40,558 nt of DNA from Plantago elongata (GCA_036897095.1 JAYMSP010000830.1:1-40558); one strand, 5' to 3'; counted from the stretch's first letter, positions 1 through 10,978 are shown. Made by a program: numbers and translations. Notes: generated by a model not told the origin, from the sequence alone.

Positions 1-44
1 CCGGAGAAGATATTCTGAGGCATCAACCGGAGAAGATATTCTGA
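1..44. repeat. Short direct repeat at window edge
   Basis: The 18-base word CCGGAGAAGATATTCTGA occurs at 1-18 and again at 27-44, giving a 26-bp period of just under two copies. It may continue beyond the left edge. It lies downstream of the F-box gene. No function is evident. Confidence 0.6.
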
Positions 45-315
45 TGATTGAATGAGAAGCAGTTGCAACAGAGTTCAATTTATAAACAACTATGCAGATG
101 AACGAAATAAGCAGTCACCAACTAACCATCAGACCAAAAATCGGTTATAATCAGACAGCCCTACTTAACATTAATTCAAGGACAGAGTACCTGAATTTTA
201 ACTGAGAGGCCATACACTGGAAGTGTTTTCCAATGAGGACAAAAGTACATTTTGGTTTCTCAAAAGGTTGAAATAGAAGTAGTAATTAAACATGGTGAAG
301 TTCACAAGCCCAATT
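45..315. other. Downstream region of the F-box gene
   Basis: No gene is seen here. The stretch probably contains the 3' untranslated region of the minus-strand F-box gene. No clear poly(A) signal could be assigned. Confidence 0.4.
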
Positions 316-1644
316 CTATTTCGATAAGATACCAAAAGCATTAGGAAAAGGAGCGTACGTTGACAGAGAGATGGACTCTATCAAGGGATGCCAACTATTA
401 CCGAGCGTATAAGGAAAAGGAAGACCGCGACACTGAATTAACTCAACTGACATGTTCTCCAAGTTGTACAGAAATATCTTGTCTCGCAAGCTTAAGACAG
501 CAGTAACAGGTTCAGATGGAATCAATGCCTCCAATTTCAAATTGATTATGGCTTTAGCAATTGTATTGCTAACATATTTCTTCCTCTTCTTGCCTTGATG
601 GGTATCACTATCATGGACACTCTTAAATCTCTCCTTGCTTTCTAACAACAATATCATGTCCTTGTAGAGAAAATCATTATCAACGGTGTGCATCAATACC
701 CATTGATCTTCGGTTATGGTGGAAGGGTACTTGTAACTGGCATGTCCAGCTTTTGGGAGCTTCCAAAATTTTATGGTTGCACGACCACAGTTTTCTTTAA
801 AACATGTGCCAACCCACACGACTTCATCACTAGGTGTCCTTGTTAAAAATAAGCAATCATGCATAGCATCGGGTGGCAACTTCATTAGCTGCAAACACTT
901 CTCATCTCTATTTGAATCGTATACCAAAATATCGTGTGTCTTAGCGTGCCAATGAAATACACCATTACAGACGAACTTATTAAGAATTCTTCTATGAGGG
1001 AAATCTTCACTGCCAACTAATTTTGACATTGTCCATACTTTAGTCTCGGAAGAGTAGCTCTCTATCACCATTGTTTTCTCCTCCTCAATGCCATAACCAC
1101 TGGCAATGCCCACAATTCTGAAACTTGGGCCAAGTTCTTGGGTATTATTATCATCACAAAACAATCCCACGCCAACAAGTCTAAGGGTACTGGACCGTGG
1201 CAATTCAACAAATGTCTTATTCAGGGGGTTCATGACAAGATATCTAATGCACTCACGGTAGTGGTAAAAGTAGATGCAACTGGTTAGGACCAGTCCTCCT
1301 GAGGAACTAATTAATAAGGTAAAGTCAAGGGGAATCTGATGGATTTTAGGTTCGTTTGGCTGTACGATGGGCAATATGGTTAAACGGTTGGTGTTGCTCA
1401 GAGGCCACAATCTGTATTGCATGAGAGCAAGTAGACGTCCACTACAAGGCCGCTCACGATAACACTGATCGAAAAAGGGGTCATTAAGTATGCTATTCCA
1501 TCTCTTTGATACACACTTGAATTTGAAAATCGACTTCGGAGGCAATCGGACTAGTATGGTCGTCAGCAACTCATCATTCCCCTCAACTTTCTCCATAATC
1601 GAAGATTTCATTCTGCAAAATGGCTGCCTTTTATCACTATTCAC
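316..1644 (-). CDS. F-box protein with F-box-associated domain
   Basis: This intact 442-residue frame encodes a probable substrate receptor of an SCF (Skp1-Cullin-F-box) ubiquitin ligase. The F-box lies at about residues 22-62, with the hallmark segments LVRLPPKSIFKFKCVSKRWN and the following NDPFF. The C-terminal two thirds resembles the F-box-associated region of the large plant family typified by At5g07610-like proteins, with a hydrophobic block ending SSSGGLVL and then VMNPLNKTFVELP. The target is unknown. The start at 1644 is the first in-frame ATG; a second Met at residue 17, just before the F-box, could also serve. No intron is needed inside the coding region, though a 5'UTR intron between about 1650 and 2340 is possible. 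F-box identity is firm; the specific subfamily is inferred. Confidence 0.88.
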   Translation of the reverse strand: MNSDKRQPFCRMKSSIMEKVEGNDELLTTILVRLPPKSIFKFKCVSKRWNSILNDPFFDQCYRERPCSGRLLALMQYRLWPLSNTNRLTILPIVQPNEPKIHQIPLDFTLLISSSGGLVLTSCIYFYHYRECIRYLVMNPLNKTFVELPRSSTLRLVGVGLFCDDNNTQELGPSFRIVGIASGYGIEEEKTMVIESYSSETKVWTMSKLVGSEDFPHRRILNKFVCNGVFHWHAKTHDILVYDSNRDEKCLQLMKLPPDAMHDCLFLTRTPSDEVVWVGTCFKENCGRATIKFWKLPKAGHASYKYPSTITEDQWVLMHTVDNDFLYKDMILLLESKERFKSVHDSDTHQGKKRKKYVSNTIAKAIINLKLEALIPSEPVTAVLSLRDKIFLYNLENMSVELIQCRGLPFPYTLGNSWHPLIESISLSTYAPFPNAFGILSK

Positions 1645-2380
1645 AAATTCTTAAACCTAGGATGAAAACAGCAAAAGCAGGATTTAGAACCAGAAAAGCA
1701 GAAAATTAAAAATAAGGAATTGGACTTTTGACTCTCCAGACATACTCCATAGTAATCTATAATCATAAGGCTGCTTGTGTAGCGATTAAAACCCGGTTTT
1801 AATCTAATTACCATTATCATCTTCCATGCCATAATTCAATAAAATTTCATATTTCTACCTACTCTTTTTCTCCACTTTACTTTTAATTTATTATAACAAA
1901 CTTAAATGAATCAAATAATATTAAGAACCCTAGGATGAAACTTTGATTCCATACCAAACAAAATTTTCAAAACTCAATTATAATTCAAATACTATTCATG
2001 GTTAAAACCCGATGAAACCTCTCCATATTAATCGATTCCCAAACAGCCACGAAGACATCGTAAACCCAAATGTTTCCCATAATTTTCCAATAATGTTTGT
2101 TCTAAGACTTAGCGAGGAGATCATAGCAAAAACAGTTAACACCGGGTATGAATTACTCGACCATGATTCATGAATAATTAATTGTTTGCAACAATTAGCA
2201 TGTTCGGAATAAGCGGAAATAATAAATAAAAAGTTGTATAGACACAACGATTGATGAAATCGAGTGATTAGTTACCTGAGAAAAACCTGTAAACTTGTTT
2301 GTCTACGGCAAAGGATTCTCAATGAAAGAGGAGTAAATGCAGCTAGCTAGGCCCTAGTTATGGAGCTGTTTGGACGGGGA
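1645..2380. other. Upstream region of F-box gene
   Basis: This AT-rich spacer contains only short frames (1641-1832 and 2002-2247 on the minus strand) with no recognisable domain. It probably holds the promoter and 5' leader of the F-box gene. No TATA box could be assigned with confidence. Confidence 0.4.
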
Positions 2381-2389
2381 CGGGAGAGT

Positions 2390-2800
2390 TTTAAAAGTTT
2401 GGGTTCTAGTTTAAATAGTAAGTAGGAACGAGACGAGCCGAGCTCAACACCGACTCGTTAACAAAAAAAATAAAGAAAGGGCTCAAGCTCAAGTAACATG
2501 TAACGAACTCAAATTCGACACGAACTCGAAAAAATTATTAACAAATATAATGGAGCTTTAACGAGCCTTATCTATAAAATTATTAAAAATATTTATGCAA
2601 AATATAAATTTATTAAAATATTTACTCTTAACGAGTTTTGTCGAATCGAGATCAGCTCGAGAATGAAACGAGTATTAATTCGAGCTCGGTTCGACTCGAA
2701 ATAACTTATCAAATCTATATGAGTCTAACTTAGCCGAGTCAAGTCTAACCGAATCGCGTCGAACTCTAGGTAAGTCGACTCGCATATCCACAATATATTT
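2390..2800. repeat. Transposon-like spacer rich in GAGCTCG/TCGAGTCGA words
   Basis: The stretch is dense in words such as CGAGCCGAGCTC, TCGAGCTCGG, GACTCGAAAT and GTCGACTCG, read on both strands. In plants, such alternating CGAG/CTCG tracts are typical of subterminal regions of small hAT-type non-autonomous elements. No clean terminal inverted repeat or target-site duplication was found, so the boundaries are approximate. It sits immediately upstream of the PAXX-like gene and could form part of its promoter. Confidence 0.4.
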
Positions 2801-3048
2801 AAAGTCTTTGAGAGTTCAATATATCTTTGATAACTCTTTTATTCGTGTCACGAAACATGTTCGCAGATTATTAGAACGAAATTTAATTATTTATTTTTAA
2901 AAACTTTTGAGTTATGATCGAATTACATTTGTACCCTTGTAAAAAGTTGGGTGTTTCAAACCAATGGATAAATTCTCCATTATACCCTCCACTGTATTTT
3001 CTTTTCCCCTTCGTGTTGTTGGTACAGCAGCCGTTGAAGCTCGGAAAG

Positions 3049-6000
3049 ATGCCTCCGATATTCGGGAAGGTGATCGCAGAGTGGTCGACGGCGAAATCAG
3101 AAACACCGTTTATGTACGTTGCAAGTGGTCTAGACGAAGAACCGTGTGCCCTTCGCCTCACAGTTTCCGATTTCAACTCCAACACCTTTCACGTCAGCAA
3201 GTCTCACCTAGACCTCGAAGACCTGGTTCGTTACATCCTTCTCATCGATTTCAACTGAATCTAGTGTTTCAAATGCTTAATTGTTGATTTTATTCGTACT
3301 TGATTCAGTTACTGTAATACTGCTGTTCAATTTGCGTTATCAAATCGATTTAAGAAGGTTTTATGTGTGTTTATGTTTGGGAAATGATAGAGAATTGTTA
3401 TCATATTGCTATATCAGTAAATATCTGCGCATTTCCTCGAAACACATTCCGAATAACTAGTGGCTCCAGTGTTGTAAAGCTGCACATTGTTATGGATCAT
3501 GGCACTGAGTTTTGGTGAATCGTGAGGTGGTTAACTGATTCCGAATGAAGGTATCGAATTCTGAGAGCGCAGTTCGGTTAGTTTTCGGTTAAATATACAA
3601 GGCTTCATAGTGATGTATGCATCTTATGTGGCTTGATTGAATATTAGAGTATTTGGTTTGAATTTCTTTGGAGAACAGTGTGCTTATGTGCTACTGTAAT
3701 GAGTAAAGCTGGATGGTTCACCAGAAAGTACATCATAGGGGAGTGATTGATGAGTGTAAACAGATACTGTATTAACAGAATTGCCAGTTAATTTGGAGCT
3801 TTAGATTGATAAACTATCTATTGAAATGATCTTCTCCAGTGTGATTTATATCTTTAAACAAGATATTCTCAAATTATAATTTGTTCATCTGTAAGACGTG
3901 CTTACCGTATTTGTAATGCGTTTGTGGTTTTACTTTTACTGGATGGTAGACTCCATTTAAATAGGCACATGTTCTTCTGTCACTCTGTGGTACACTGGAT
4001 TTGTTTAGTCTGAACATTCAAAAAGGCTGCTAAGCTGATGGTGCAATTTGATCTGAGTGAACCTTTTTTCCATGTTGTTTTACTTTTGTGTTGAAGAGGG
4101 ATGATATTGGCATTGGTGGTTCATGGTCTGAATTTGTGGACTATACAGCGACCTCATTGGGATCTTCAGATGTGAAGCTGATTCTGGATGGTTCCCCTGA
4201 ATCTGGTGGTAAGAGATGCTTTCGTAATTGTAATGATATAAACATCTGAAGTGCCATAAGCAATTATGTCTATCTCTCTAGAATCTAGGTCATGCATTAT
4301 CAGTTTATGACTGCATGTGCCCATTGTAAACAAAAGTGCATGTCCTGCTTTAGGTGCTTCTCGCGCAAAATTAATTGCCCAAAAAGCAAAAGGAATGCCA
4401 CGAATATCTATTCCTCTCTCCAAACTCGTTGATGGAGCTGCAGGCGAGGCGATAGCAAAGCTCTCATTGGAGCTCTATAAAGATTACAGGGACATGAAGT
4501 CTTCGCTTGCAAAAGGTTTGTAGAAAACTTCTTGTTTATTATCCCAGGCTAGCTGTTTCATGTGAGGATATTGGAAGTGCTGTAAAAACTTATGCGTTGG
4601 TAGAGTTAGTTGCAAAGAAGTATGTTTGATATGATTAGTTACAATGAAGTCGCAGTTTGTTTACTAATAATAAGTGCGGAGAGCTGAATGCAGATAACTT
4701 TAATGCATCTCCGGAATAAGAAATGTTGCAAATAGAATTCGGACTAGTTAATTAATCTGTTTACAAATCTGTCTGATTCTTTGCCCATAGAGACAACACA
4801 AATACATAAGTTTTTTTTAAAAGAGTAATACTGTCTTTATTCTGAGAGCTGAATTATGAAGCATGCACTCTTCTTCAGTAGAGTGGGGAGAAGATTTGGA
4901 AACACATAATAGGGCCAATGGTTAACACTACAACTCTATTGCATATAGCATAACCACAATGCGAGTGCGAAGATGATTGGGGAACACAAATAAGGTTGTT
5001 TCTGTATGGCCAATGCTTGGAACTAACTTTATTGTATTTCACATGACCATGGTGCTATAATTATAAGTTTCCATGCCTAAGTCACAAGTGCCATCATCAT
5101 GTGAACCCTTGTTGTTGTCTTCATTTATTTATTATGATTTTGCACTAAGAGACAGTAACTTTTTGCATCTGTGTGTCTTCAGAGCAGTTAAGCAATTATC
5201 AGTTGACGAAAGCTGTAGCTGCTGAAAAGGTACACCAACCCATCCCTTAGATAATCTTTTCAGTTTGCACCATCTGTTAGATTTCCGTTTAATAGAGTGC
5301 ATGTTTTCAGTTGAGGTGATTAGTGCTTTGGCAACCTTGAGACCTTTCTAGTATCTTGGAAAGTCTCGAGAAATGTTCTCCTGAACTCCTGATGATGCAG
5401 GTAGGCTTTAACATTAGGGTATGCGCACAAGAAAGAAAGAAATTTCCATGCCACACTTTCTATTCTCCTGGGATCCTGGTTTCTTTAACTGAATTTTCAA
5501 CTTCATAAGTCACTCTTACATAAAATAAAAGTTTTCTCAATTACAGTAGTTGTGACACATGTAAATGACACATCTTAGATTGTAACCTTAATACCAACTC
5601 AGCATGTCAAAGATCCTATTTTCACAAACCTTCTTGAGCAGCATAACTCTTTGTTGTTGTTTTGCCTTTGACAGAACAAACAAACAAAAACACACACACA
5701 CACACACACAGAGTAGGAGTTGTAAAGGACCAAGAATTAAGATTTACATGTCATTTTCTGGATCTTCGTACATGGCCTTCTTCTTCATAGTTTCTAATCC
5801 AAGCAAGACACCAATTTCTGTTGATGCTCCAGTCCTATATCCTTGCTTCCGGATTTGCTGCTCGAGAACATCCTTGGTATTGATGTACATGTCTTGCTCA
5901 TATAAATTACATTATTCCTGGTCATCTCTTTGCTCACTGGACTTCTAGGACTAGATACTTAGAGATGCCTCTTGTTTATCTATTGCACCATCTTCTATTA

Positions 6001-7361
6001 CACCCCTGCCGGACCTTTTGGCCTTGGCTTTAAGAGAGTACTAACTGGATCTTCTTCTCCAATGTGCATGACCTTTTTGCACATTTCATGATTTTCAAAT
6101 TAAGATGACGCAGGATATCTCTGGTCCGCTATAATTCTTGGCACGAAATGGACTTTTCAAGCCTCATGCACGATCATCATTTGACTTGCAAAAATGATGT
6201 CTTAATATTTTTTCAGGAAAAGAGCGACTCTCTCCAGAATCAGTTGGACATGTTACTTCATCCGAGAAAGGGCAAGTATCAGAAGATAAATGGCACAGAC
6301 AATTCAGATTCTACATCTGTTATTGCCTCACAAGATTCTCCAGGTATTTTTTCTTTGGTAAATGAAATGTTTCATGATATAAATGTTTATTTTGTTTCTT
6401 ACTACAAGGAGTTATATATAGGCTATGTTTACCAAAATTAACTGACAAGGTACTGAAAGCTGATTAGGTTTGCTGAAATTGAGAGCTAATAAGTTACCTA
6501 ATCTTGAGGGAGGTGTTCATAAACGGACTGGGATAACTATACCACATTGTATACCATCTCCTTTTAGCAAATTACCCAACAAGGTAGCTGATTTGCTAAA
6601 TACTACTAGAAGATGTAGACAGATAGGCTTGCTTATTCTAATACTAGTAGCTTAATTCCACAGGCTTATAAGCTAATACTAATAGCTAGGCATTCATGTA
6701 AGATGCTTATTTAGACGAACAATCAAATAAACTTAGTTAACTTAAAGGCGAGCTGATAGGTTCACCAGTAGGCAGAGGCATATATGACTTATTGCTGACT
6801 GATTGTTGACCTATATTTCAGTGAGTATCAACGTGCATTAGAAGGGATTGATCAAAGTTCTCTGCCGCATGATGTTTGCTTGCGAGGACTTTTAGCAAAC
6901 GTTTGGCTGCTTCTGATATTTGTATTGATTGAAAATTAGTGGTACGTAGTGGCTAGTGCAACTAAGTAGCTCATAAGTTTGAAACAACCTTGGAAGTTTA
7001 GAAACTGAATGATCTAACGAACTGAGCACGTAGCTCATAGATAGCCTATTTTTGGTCTGAGAGATGTTTTTGTATGTTGACATCATTCTAGGTCATTGCC
7101 AGCCCAGTGCATTTTTTAACTATTTTTGTCCCATTTAATTTTTCTTGCTGTAAATAATTAGTTACATTATATTGCAGTTAAACAGGCTGCAAATAGCTCA
7201 GGGCCACCAAAAGCAAACCGTGTTGTCCCTGCATTCCGGAGGTGAAATTATATTCTAATTTCTTTTATTAGTTTCATGACAGTTTGGTTTGCCAATTCAG
7301 ATCTTGTTGTTGCAGGTCTAAAGTAAGAGGAGCAGTTTTACAAGACACTGAAGATGACTAA
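3049..7361 (+). CDS. Candidate plant PAXX-like DNA-repair protein (7 exons, 244 aa)
   Basis: Exons by splice consensus and frame continuity: 3049-3225, 4097-4208, 4354-4515, 5183-5229, 6217-6343, 7178-7241, 7316-7361. They join to 735 nt with a TAA stop. The predicted protein has an N-terminal head of about 125 residues, beginning MPPIFGKVIAEW and containing strand-like segments. A heptad-like helix follows at about 130-185 (IAKLSLELYKDY through QNQLDMLL), then a Ser/Asn-rich linker. The C-terminus is VVPAFRRSKVRG followed by an acidic tail. Head, coiled coil and a C-terminal P-x-F-basic-basic motif with acidic end is the plan of PAXX, the XRCC4 paralogue whose C-terminal tail binds Ku at broken DNA ends in non-homologous end joining. 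Human PAXX is about 200 residues. The assignment is by overall pattern and partial recollection of the family. The exon structure is firmer than the function. Intron 4 carries an antisense gene relic. Confidence 0.6.
5685..5712. repeat. (CA)n microsatellite in intron 4
   Basis: An uninterrupted run of CA dinucleotides ending in GAG lies inside intron 4 of the PAXX-like gene. It should be length-polymorphic between individuals. Confidence 0.8.
5744..6105 (-). pseudogene. Antisense relic of an unidentified protein-coding gene inside intron 4
   Basis: Read on the minus strand, this stretch gives protein-like sequence in pieces. A segment EEDPVSTLLKPRPKGPAG is followed, after a one-base frame change, by VIEDGAIDKQEASLS. 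After several stops comes an open stretch that includes KDVLEQQIRKQGYRTGAS and GVLLGLETMKKKAMYED and terminates with TAA at 5744-5746. The amino-acid composition is that of a real soluble protein, unlike intron noise. Stops and the frame change show it is no longer coding. The parent gene was not recognised. It could be a retrocopy fragment or a captured exon; no poly(A) tract was seen at the 3' side. Confidence 0.45.
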
Positions 7362-8119
7362 TAGAAACTAGAGTGAAATTGATTTCACATCTTGCTGCAT
7401 GCCATGATTAGTAGGCATATTTCACTACGGAGTATGAGATGCCGGAGTTCAACCAACCAGCTGAAGATCATAACGTATTTTAAAGAGTTTCTGCAAACTG
7501 CATTGTATCCGTTGTAAGTTGTAACCTATGAATATTCACATAATGAGTTTATTTTTCTACTGAAAAGTAGAGATCATGAATTGTCGTGGAGAATCTTAAA
7601 AATCTCTGCGGGCAAAGGTTGTATTATATTGCTCACTTTCCTTTGAAATCTCATTTACATTACTGCTGATCTGGCATTATTTGTTGTCATTTATAACATC
7701 AGGAAATATCAATCCTAAAATAAGAATGATAAATAAATCAAACATTCTATGCCTTTGCTTGGACCAAGGTCCTGTTTTGGTTGGGCACTTGTCAGCAGCA
7801 TTTGTTCTTCTTCATTATCAACTTGTGCAACTCAGCCAGACGAGTAAGCACCTTATTGGTCCACCTGATTTTCGTTTCCCATGGCCAAGGGACAATTCAC
7901 AAGGTACCATGCCTTTACCAACCGAACTGCATGATGGAAAGTTGATCAGGTAAAATGTTTGTGTTTCTGCTTTTGTTTAGATTTGTGTATAAATTAACTT
8001 CAATTTAGCGTTCTATTGAATTATTTCTTGTTATGGTTCTGATATTCACTGTCGAAATTGTACACAATTTACTCTTGACAGGGTATTTTCTCTGGGTTGT
8101 TGTTGTACGGTGCACAATG
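7362..8119. other. Convergent intergenic region
   Basis: The first part (to about 7640) is probably the 3' untranslated region of the PAXX-like gene. A plus-strand frame at 7681-7953 (90 codons) contains GPPDFRFPWPRDNSQG and ends next to a donor-like CAGGTAAAAT, but no family was recognised. It could be a relic exon. Nothing else can be supported. Confidence 0.35.
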
Positions 8120-8863
8120 CTAAGAGCATAATGAACAGAAATCATACCTGGTCGTTTTGTTGTCATCGTCACTTGTGTTTGTTTTTGTAATTGTCCAGTT
8201 CCTTTTTGCTGCGAGACACATCATCTTCCACCAATCCAGGAAGCCTTCTGATGGTGGCTCGCTGTATCTTCTGGAGGTTTTCCTTCCCCTGGATCTCGAC
8301 CTCGAACTCATAGATACAGGTAGGAACATCTTTAGTTGCAGAGATTCGCTCTCCATGCTCTCTGACCTACTTACTCGACGACCACTGTCACTTTTAATTC
8401 TTCTCTTAAACGCAGCTTCTTTCTTCTGCTCCATTTTCTTCTCGTTCACTGATTCTAGTCTCCTCTCTTGCAGTTCCTCACTGTTCTGCTCACTATCAAC
8501 AATATCTTTTAGAGACAGTTCATAAGCAGATTCTGGCATATACTTGATCATATCCAACATCTTCAGTCTACCATCCACAATAGCTTGTCGTCTTGACCCT
8601 GGTGATGGGCAGCTGATGTTGTTGAGCCCCTGCAACCAAGGTGAGGCTTCACGCCTATAAGCCGCTCCGGCTTCCCTCTTATAGGCTGTTTGCTCTTGTG
8701 TCCAAAGCGGAGGAGAATTCGGATACTCATCGCATCTCTGGGTTTGAAACTCCACATCTTCAGAAAGAGTTTGCTCTTCAGGTACCTTTTCTTCCCAAAA
8801 CTCGAATTCATGTGATCTTGCCATGGTGTGAGGCAGTAAATGTAACGATTCAAGAGTTGGCAA
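8120..8863 (-). CDS. Plant-specific protein of unknown function (At3g43850/At5g21940-like)
   Basis: The 247-residue frame has a central motif MPESAYELSLKDIVD (about 109-123). It resembles the YELSLKDLV-type core of a small plant family of uncharacterised proteins. The order is: an acidic N-terminus with FEFWEEK (20-26), a pair of YKREAG/YRREAS repeats (61-73), the core, a charged probable helix (125-160), a Ser/Arg-rich basic stretch (160-205), and a Trp-Trp pair near 215. No membrane segment or signal peptide is visible. The basic serine-rich part suggests a nuclear or phosphorylated protein, which is inference. The true start may be Met14 (MARSHEF). A strong donor CAG|GTATGA at 8145-8155 (minus sense) shortly before the stop suggests that the last few codons may be intronic and that a further exon exists. 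Confidence 0.6.
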   Translation of the reverse strand: MPTLESLHLLPHTMARSHEFEFWEEKVPEEQTLSEDVEFQTQRCDEYPNSPPLWTQEQTAYKREAGAAYRREASPWLQGLNNISCPSPGSRRQAIVDGRLKMLDMIKYMPESAYELSLKDIVDSEQNSEELQERRLESVNEKKMEQKKEAAFKRRIKSDSGRRVSRSESMESESLQLKMFLPVSMSSRSRSRGRKTSRRYSEPPSEGFLDWWKMMCLAAKRNWTITKTNTSDDDNKTTRYDFCSLCS

Positions 8864-9700
8864 TTTAGAAGGAATTTGAGGTATGGAAATTTATGAGCTT
8901 ATGGTTTATTTAGCAGCAAACTAGTCAATGAAGTTTTCGACAAGCATTGTGTCTCTGCCGTTTATAAGGGGCAATGCATGACTACATGACCTCTTTCTTA
9001 TTTTCCAAATGTCTGGTCCAAGTATCAAATGCAATTTTCAGTTTGTCTTATTTTATTGGACTAGTAGGACAAGCTGAACTTTCAGGCAGGCTTTCTTTCC
9101 TTTTCACTATATTTATTTATTTATTTTGATATATTTTTCCTTTACAAATAGAAGTGATAGCATCAGCAGGCTTCTGTTTAACGCATTCTTACTGAGAGCA
9201 CTTCATCACATTTGTATGCTATTGTGAACACTGAAGAGCCTTTTGTTTGGTTTCAAGTAAATGGAGAAATAGACAAAAGGGAATCACATAGCATGTAGAA
9301 GCTTGGCTAATTCTTTTGGATTTTTTTTAGCAGTTTCGTTAATTTTTAAGCGCTCATAGTCATATACTATAATTGTTGAAATAGTAAATTTCTTAATTTT
9401 ATTTGCAGGAGAGAGAGCCAGAGATGATAATTAATTTGGATTTTTCGACAGTTTCGTTACCTTTAAGACATGTATATAATGTTGTGTCACTTTTTTTTGC
9501 GGGATTTTAAGAAATATGAATAAATGATAAAAAACATTAGTGTTATGAAATGATAATATAACACTACTAGATGATAAAGTAAGAAAATAGCAGTCATCGG
9601 GTTTATTTTCTTGTTATTTTGAAATGTGACATTCTATTAAACTGATGTAAATAAAAGGAAACTGAGACGTCAACGCAGATAGATGAGGGAGTGGTAACTA
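8864..9700. other. Intergenic, upstream of the unknown-function gene
   Basis: No coding sequence is seen on either strand. The stretch is AT-rich with homopolymer runs and presumably includes the promoter of the minus-strand gene ending at 8863. No regulatory site could be assigned. Confidence 0.4.
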
Positions 9701-9718
9701 ACAATTACAAGTTTATGA
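9701..9718. repeat. Left target-site duplication of the SINE
   Basis: The sequence ACAATTACAAGTTTATGA matches the right copy at 9830-9847 in 17 of 18 positions. Confidence 0.85.
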
Positions 9719-9829
9719 CAACGAAGCGCATTAGCTCAGTTGATAAGATGATTTACCTTTAATTTATTGACGCTTCAATTTCAATTTATTGATTGGAGGT
9801 TCGATTAATCTTTTAACCGTTTAAAAAAA
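9719..9829 (+). mobile_element. tRNA-derived SINE with target-site duplications
   Basis: The element begins CAACGAAGCGCA. It has a Pol III A-box-like TTAGCTCAGTTGATAAGA (9731-9748), a B-box-like GGAGGTTCGATTAAT (9796-9810), and ends in a run of eight A. It is flanked by an 18-bp direct repeat with one mismatch (9701-9718 and 9830-9847, core TTACAAGTTTATGA). Such flanking repeats are the signature of target-primed reverse transcription. At 111 bp it is short for a plant SINE. A second copy starting with the same word is at 26185. Confidence 0.85.
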
Positions 9830-9847
9830 ACAGTTACAAGTTTATGA
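9830..9847. repeat. Right target-site duplication of the SINE
   Basis: The sequence ACAGTTACAAGTTTATGA is the partner of 9701-9718. It follows directly after the A-tail. Confidence 0.85.
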
Positions 9848-10978
9848 ATTTTTTTAACATGAAGCAGAAAACTCTCAGAAGGATAAATTGGCTTTAGAAC
9901 AGTCATTTACCATTATGACTTGGGATACAATACTAGTACAGTAAACTTGAAGCAATATATAACTCCGTGATAGAGGTACAAAGGAAATGTCAAAGTAGAA
10001 CACTCTGATAGGTTCAGAATTCAAACTATAATTTGTGGTCGAGGGTTGATTCATCAGTCATGCGAATAATCATGAAATGGAATTGATATAGATCGTTAAC
10101 TGCAAATTAGAAGTGTAATAATGGTATACTTTTCTTATGAAATTTTCGTTACAGTTCTGTGATGCCAAAAGCAAAAATAGTACTAGTTCTATAAAATTAG
10201 CTAACCTCAATTGTAACTAATTTTAATTTCCTTACAATTCTACCCACTACTCAGTAATTTATGGACGGACCGACAGGTAATAAATAATAATACGTATTGG
10301 TGTTCTGTTTTAATTGCAAGTCGGCATACTGCAAAACGACACTAATGGTGAAAATTAGCTCTCAAGTAACTAGTCATCATATGATAAGGACACTGATAAT
10401 ATGAATAAGAAATTATACAATAATGCATCTATAAAGAATTCGAAACTATTCAATTATAAAAGTCTGAAGTAAACGGGAACGTCCAAAATAAGCAAATGAT
10501 GACTTCATTATTAACTTAAAACTAAATAAAGAGTCTACGAGTAAGACGCATAATTTGAAATGTTTGGCGATACTATTACTGATACTTTTGTTATTGTCAC
10601 ACGAGTCATAAGTCACACTCCACTTTGTTCCTCGTGTTGTTGCTTCTTTAGAGGTTTGAATGAGTTGAGATCAACTTCTTTATATGTTCTGTGATATTTC
10701 TAATTCGTCGGAGGTGATTTCATTTCCTCGATCCGTCCCTGGTTTAGTTTGTGAACCGAACCATCTGGTCCCATTTTACTAACCACTGCTGTAAAGGGTT
10801 GGAAATCAACCTGAACATTCAGATTAAGGCAGTCCAGTATCACTGGGCAATATATGTCCAATATCCTTCATCTGGTGGTCTACAAGAGTATAGCAGTAAC
10901 GTAGGCACATCATTTTTCAGAGACTGCAAAAATGTTGTCAGCTACAATTATGCACGTCTTGTGTAGTAGGAGTATTGT
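9848..10978. other. Intergenic, no gene recognised
   Basis: AT-rich DNA with one plus-strand frame at 10751-10966 (71 codons) that has no recognisable domain. No RNA gene, terminal repeat or tandem array was seen. Confidence 0.4.

Noticed and set aside
7681..7953. 90-codon plus frame ending near a donor-like site
   Set aside because: The second half looks somewhat protein-like, but no family, start exon or following exon could be found.
10751..10966. 71-codon plus-strand frame
   Set aside because: It has no domain and no splice partners, and it abuts the PPR pseudogene on the other strand.
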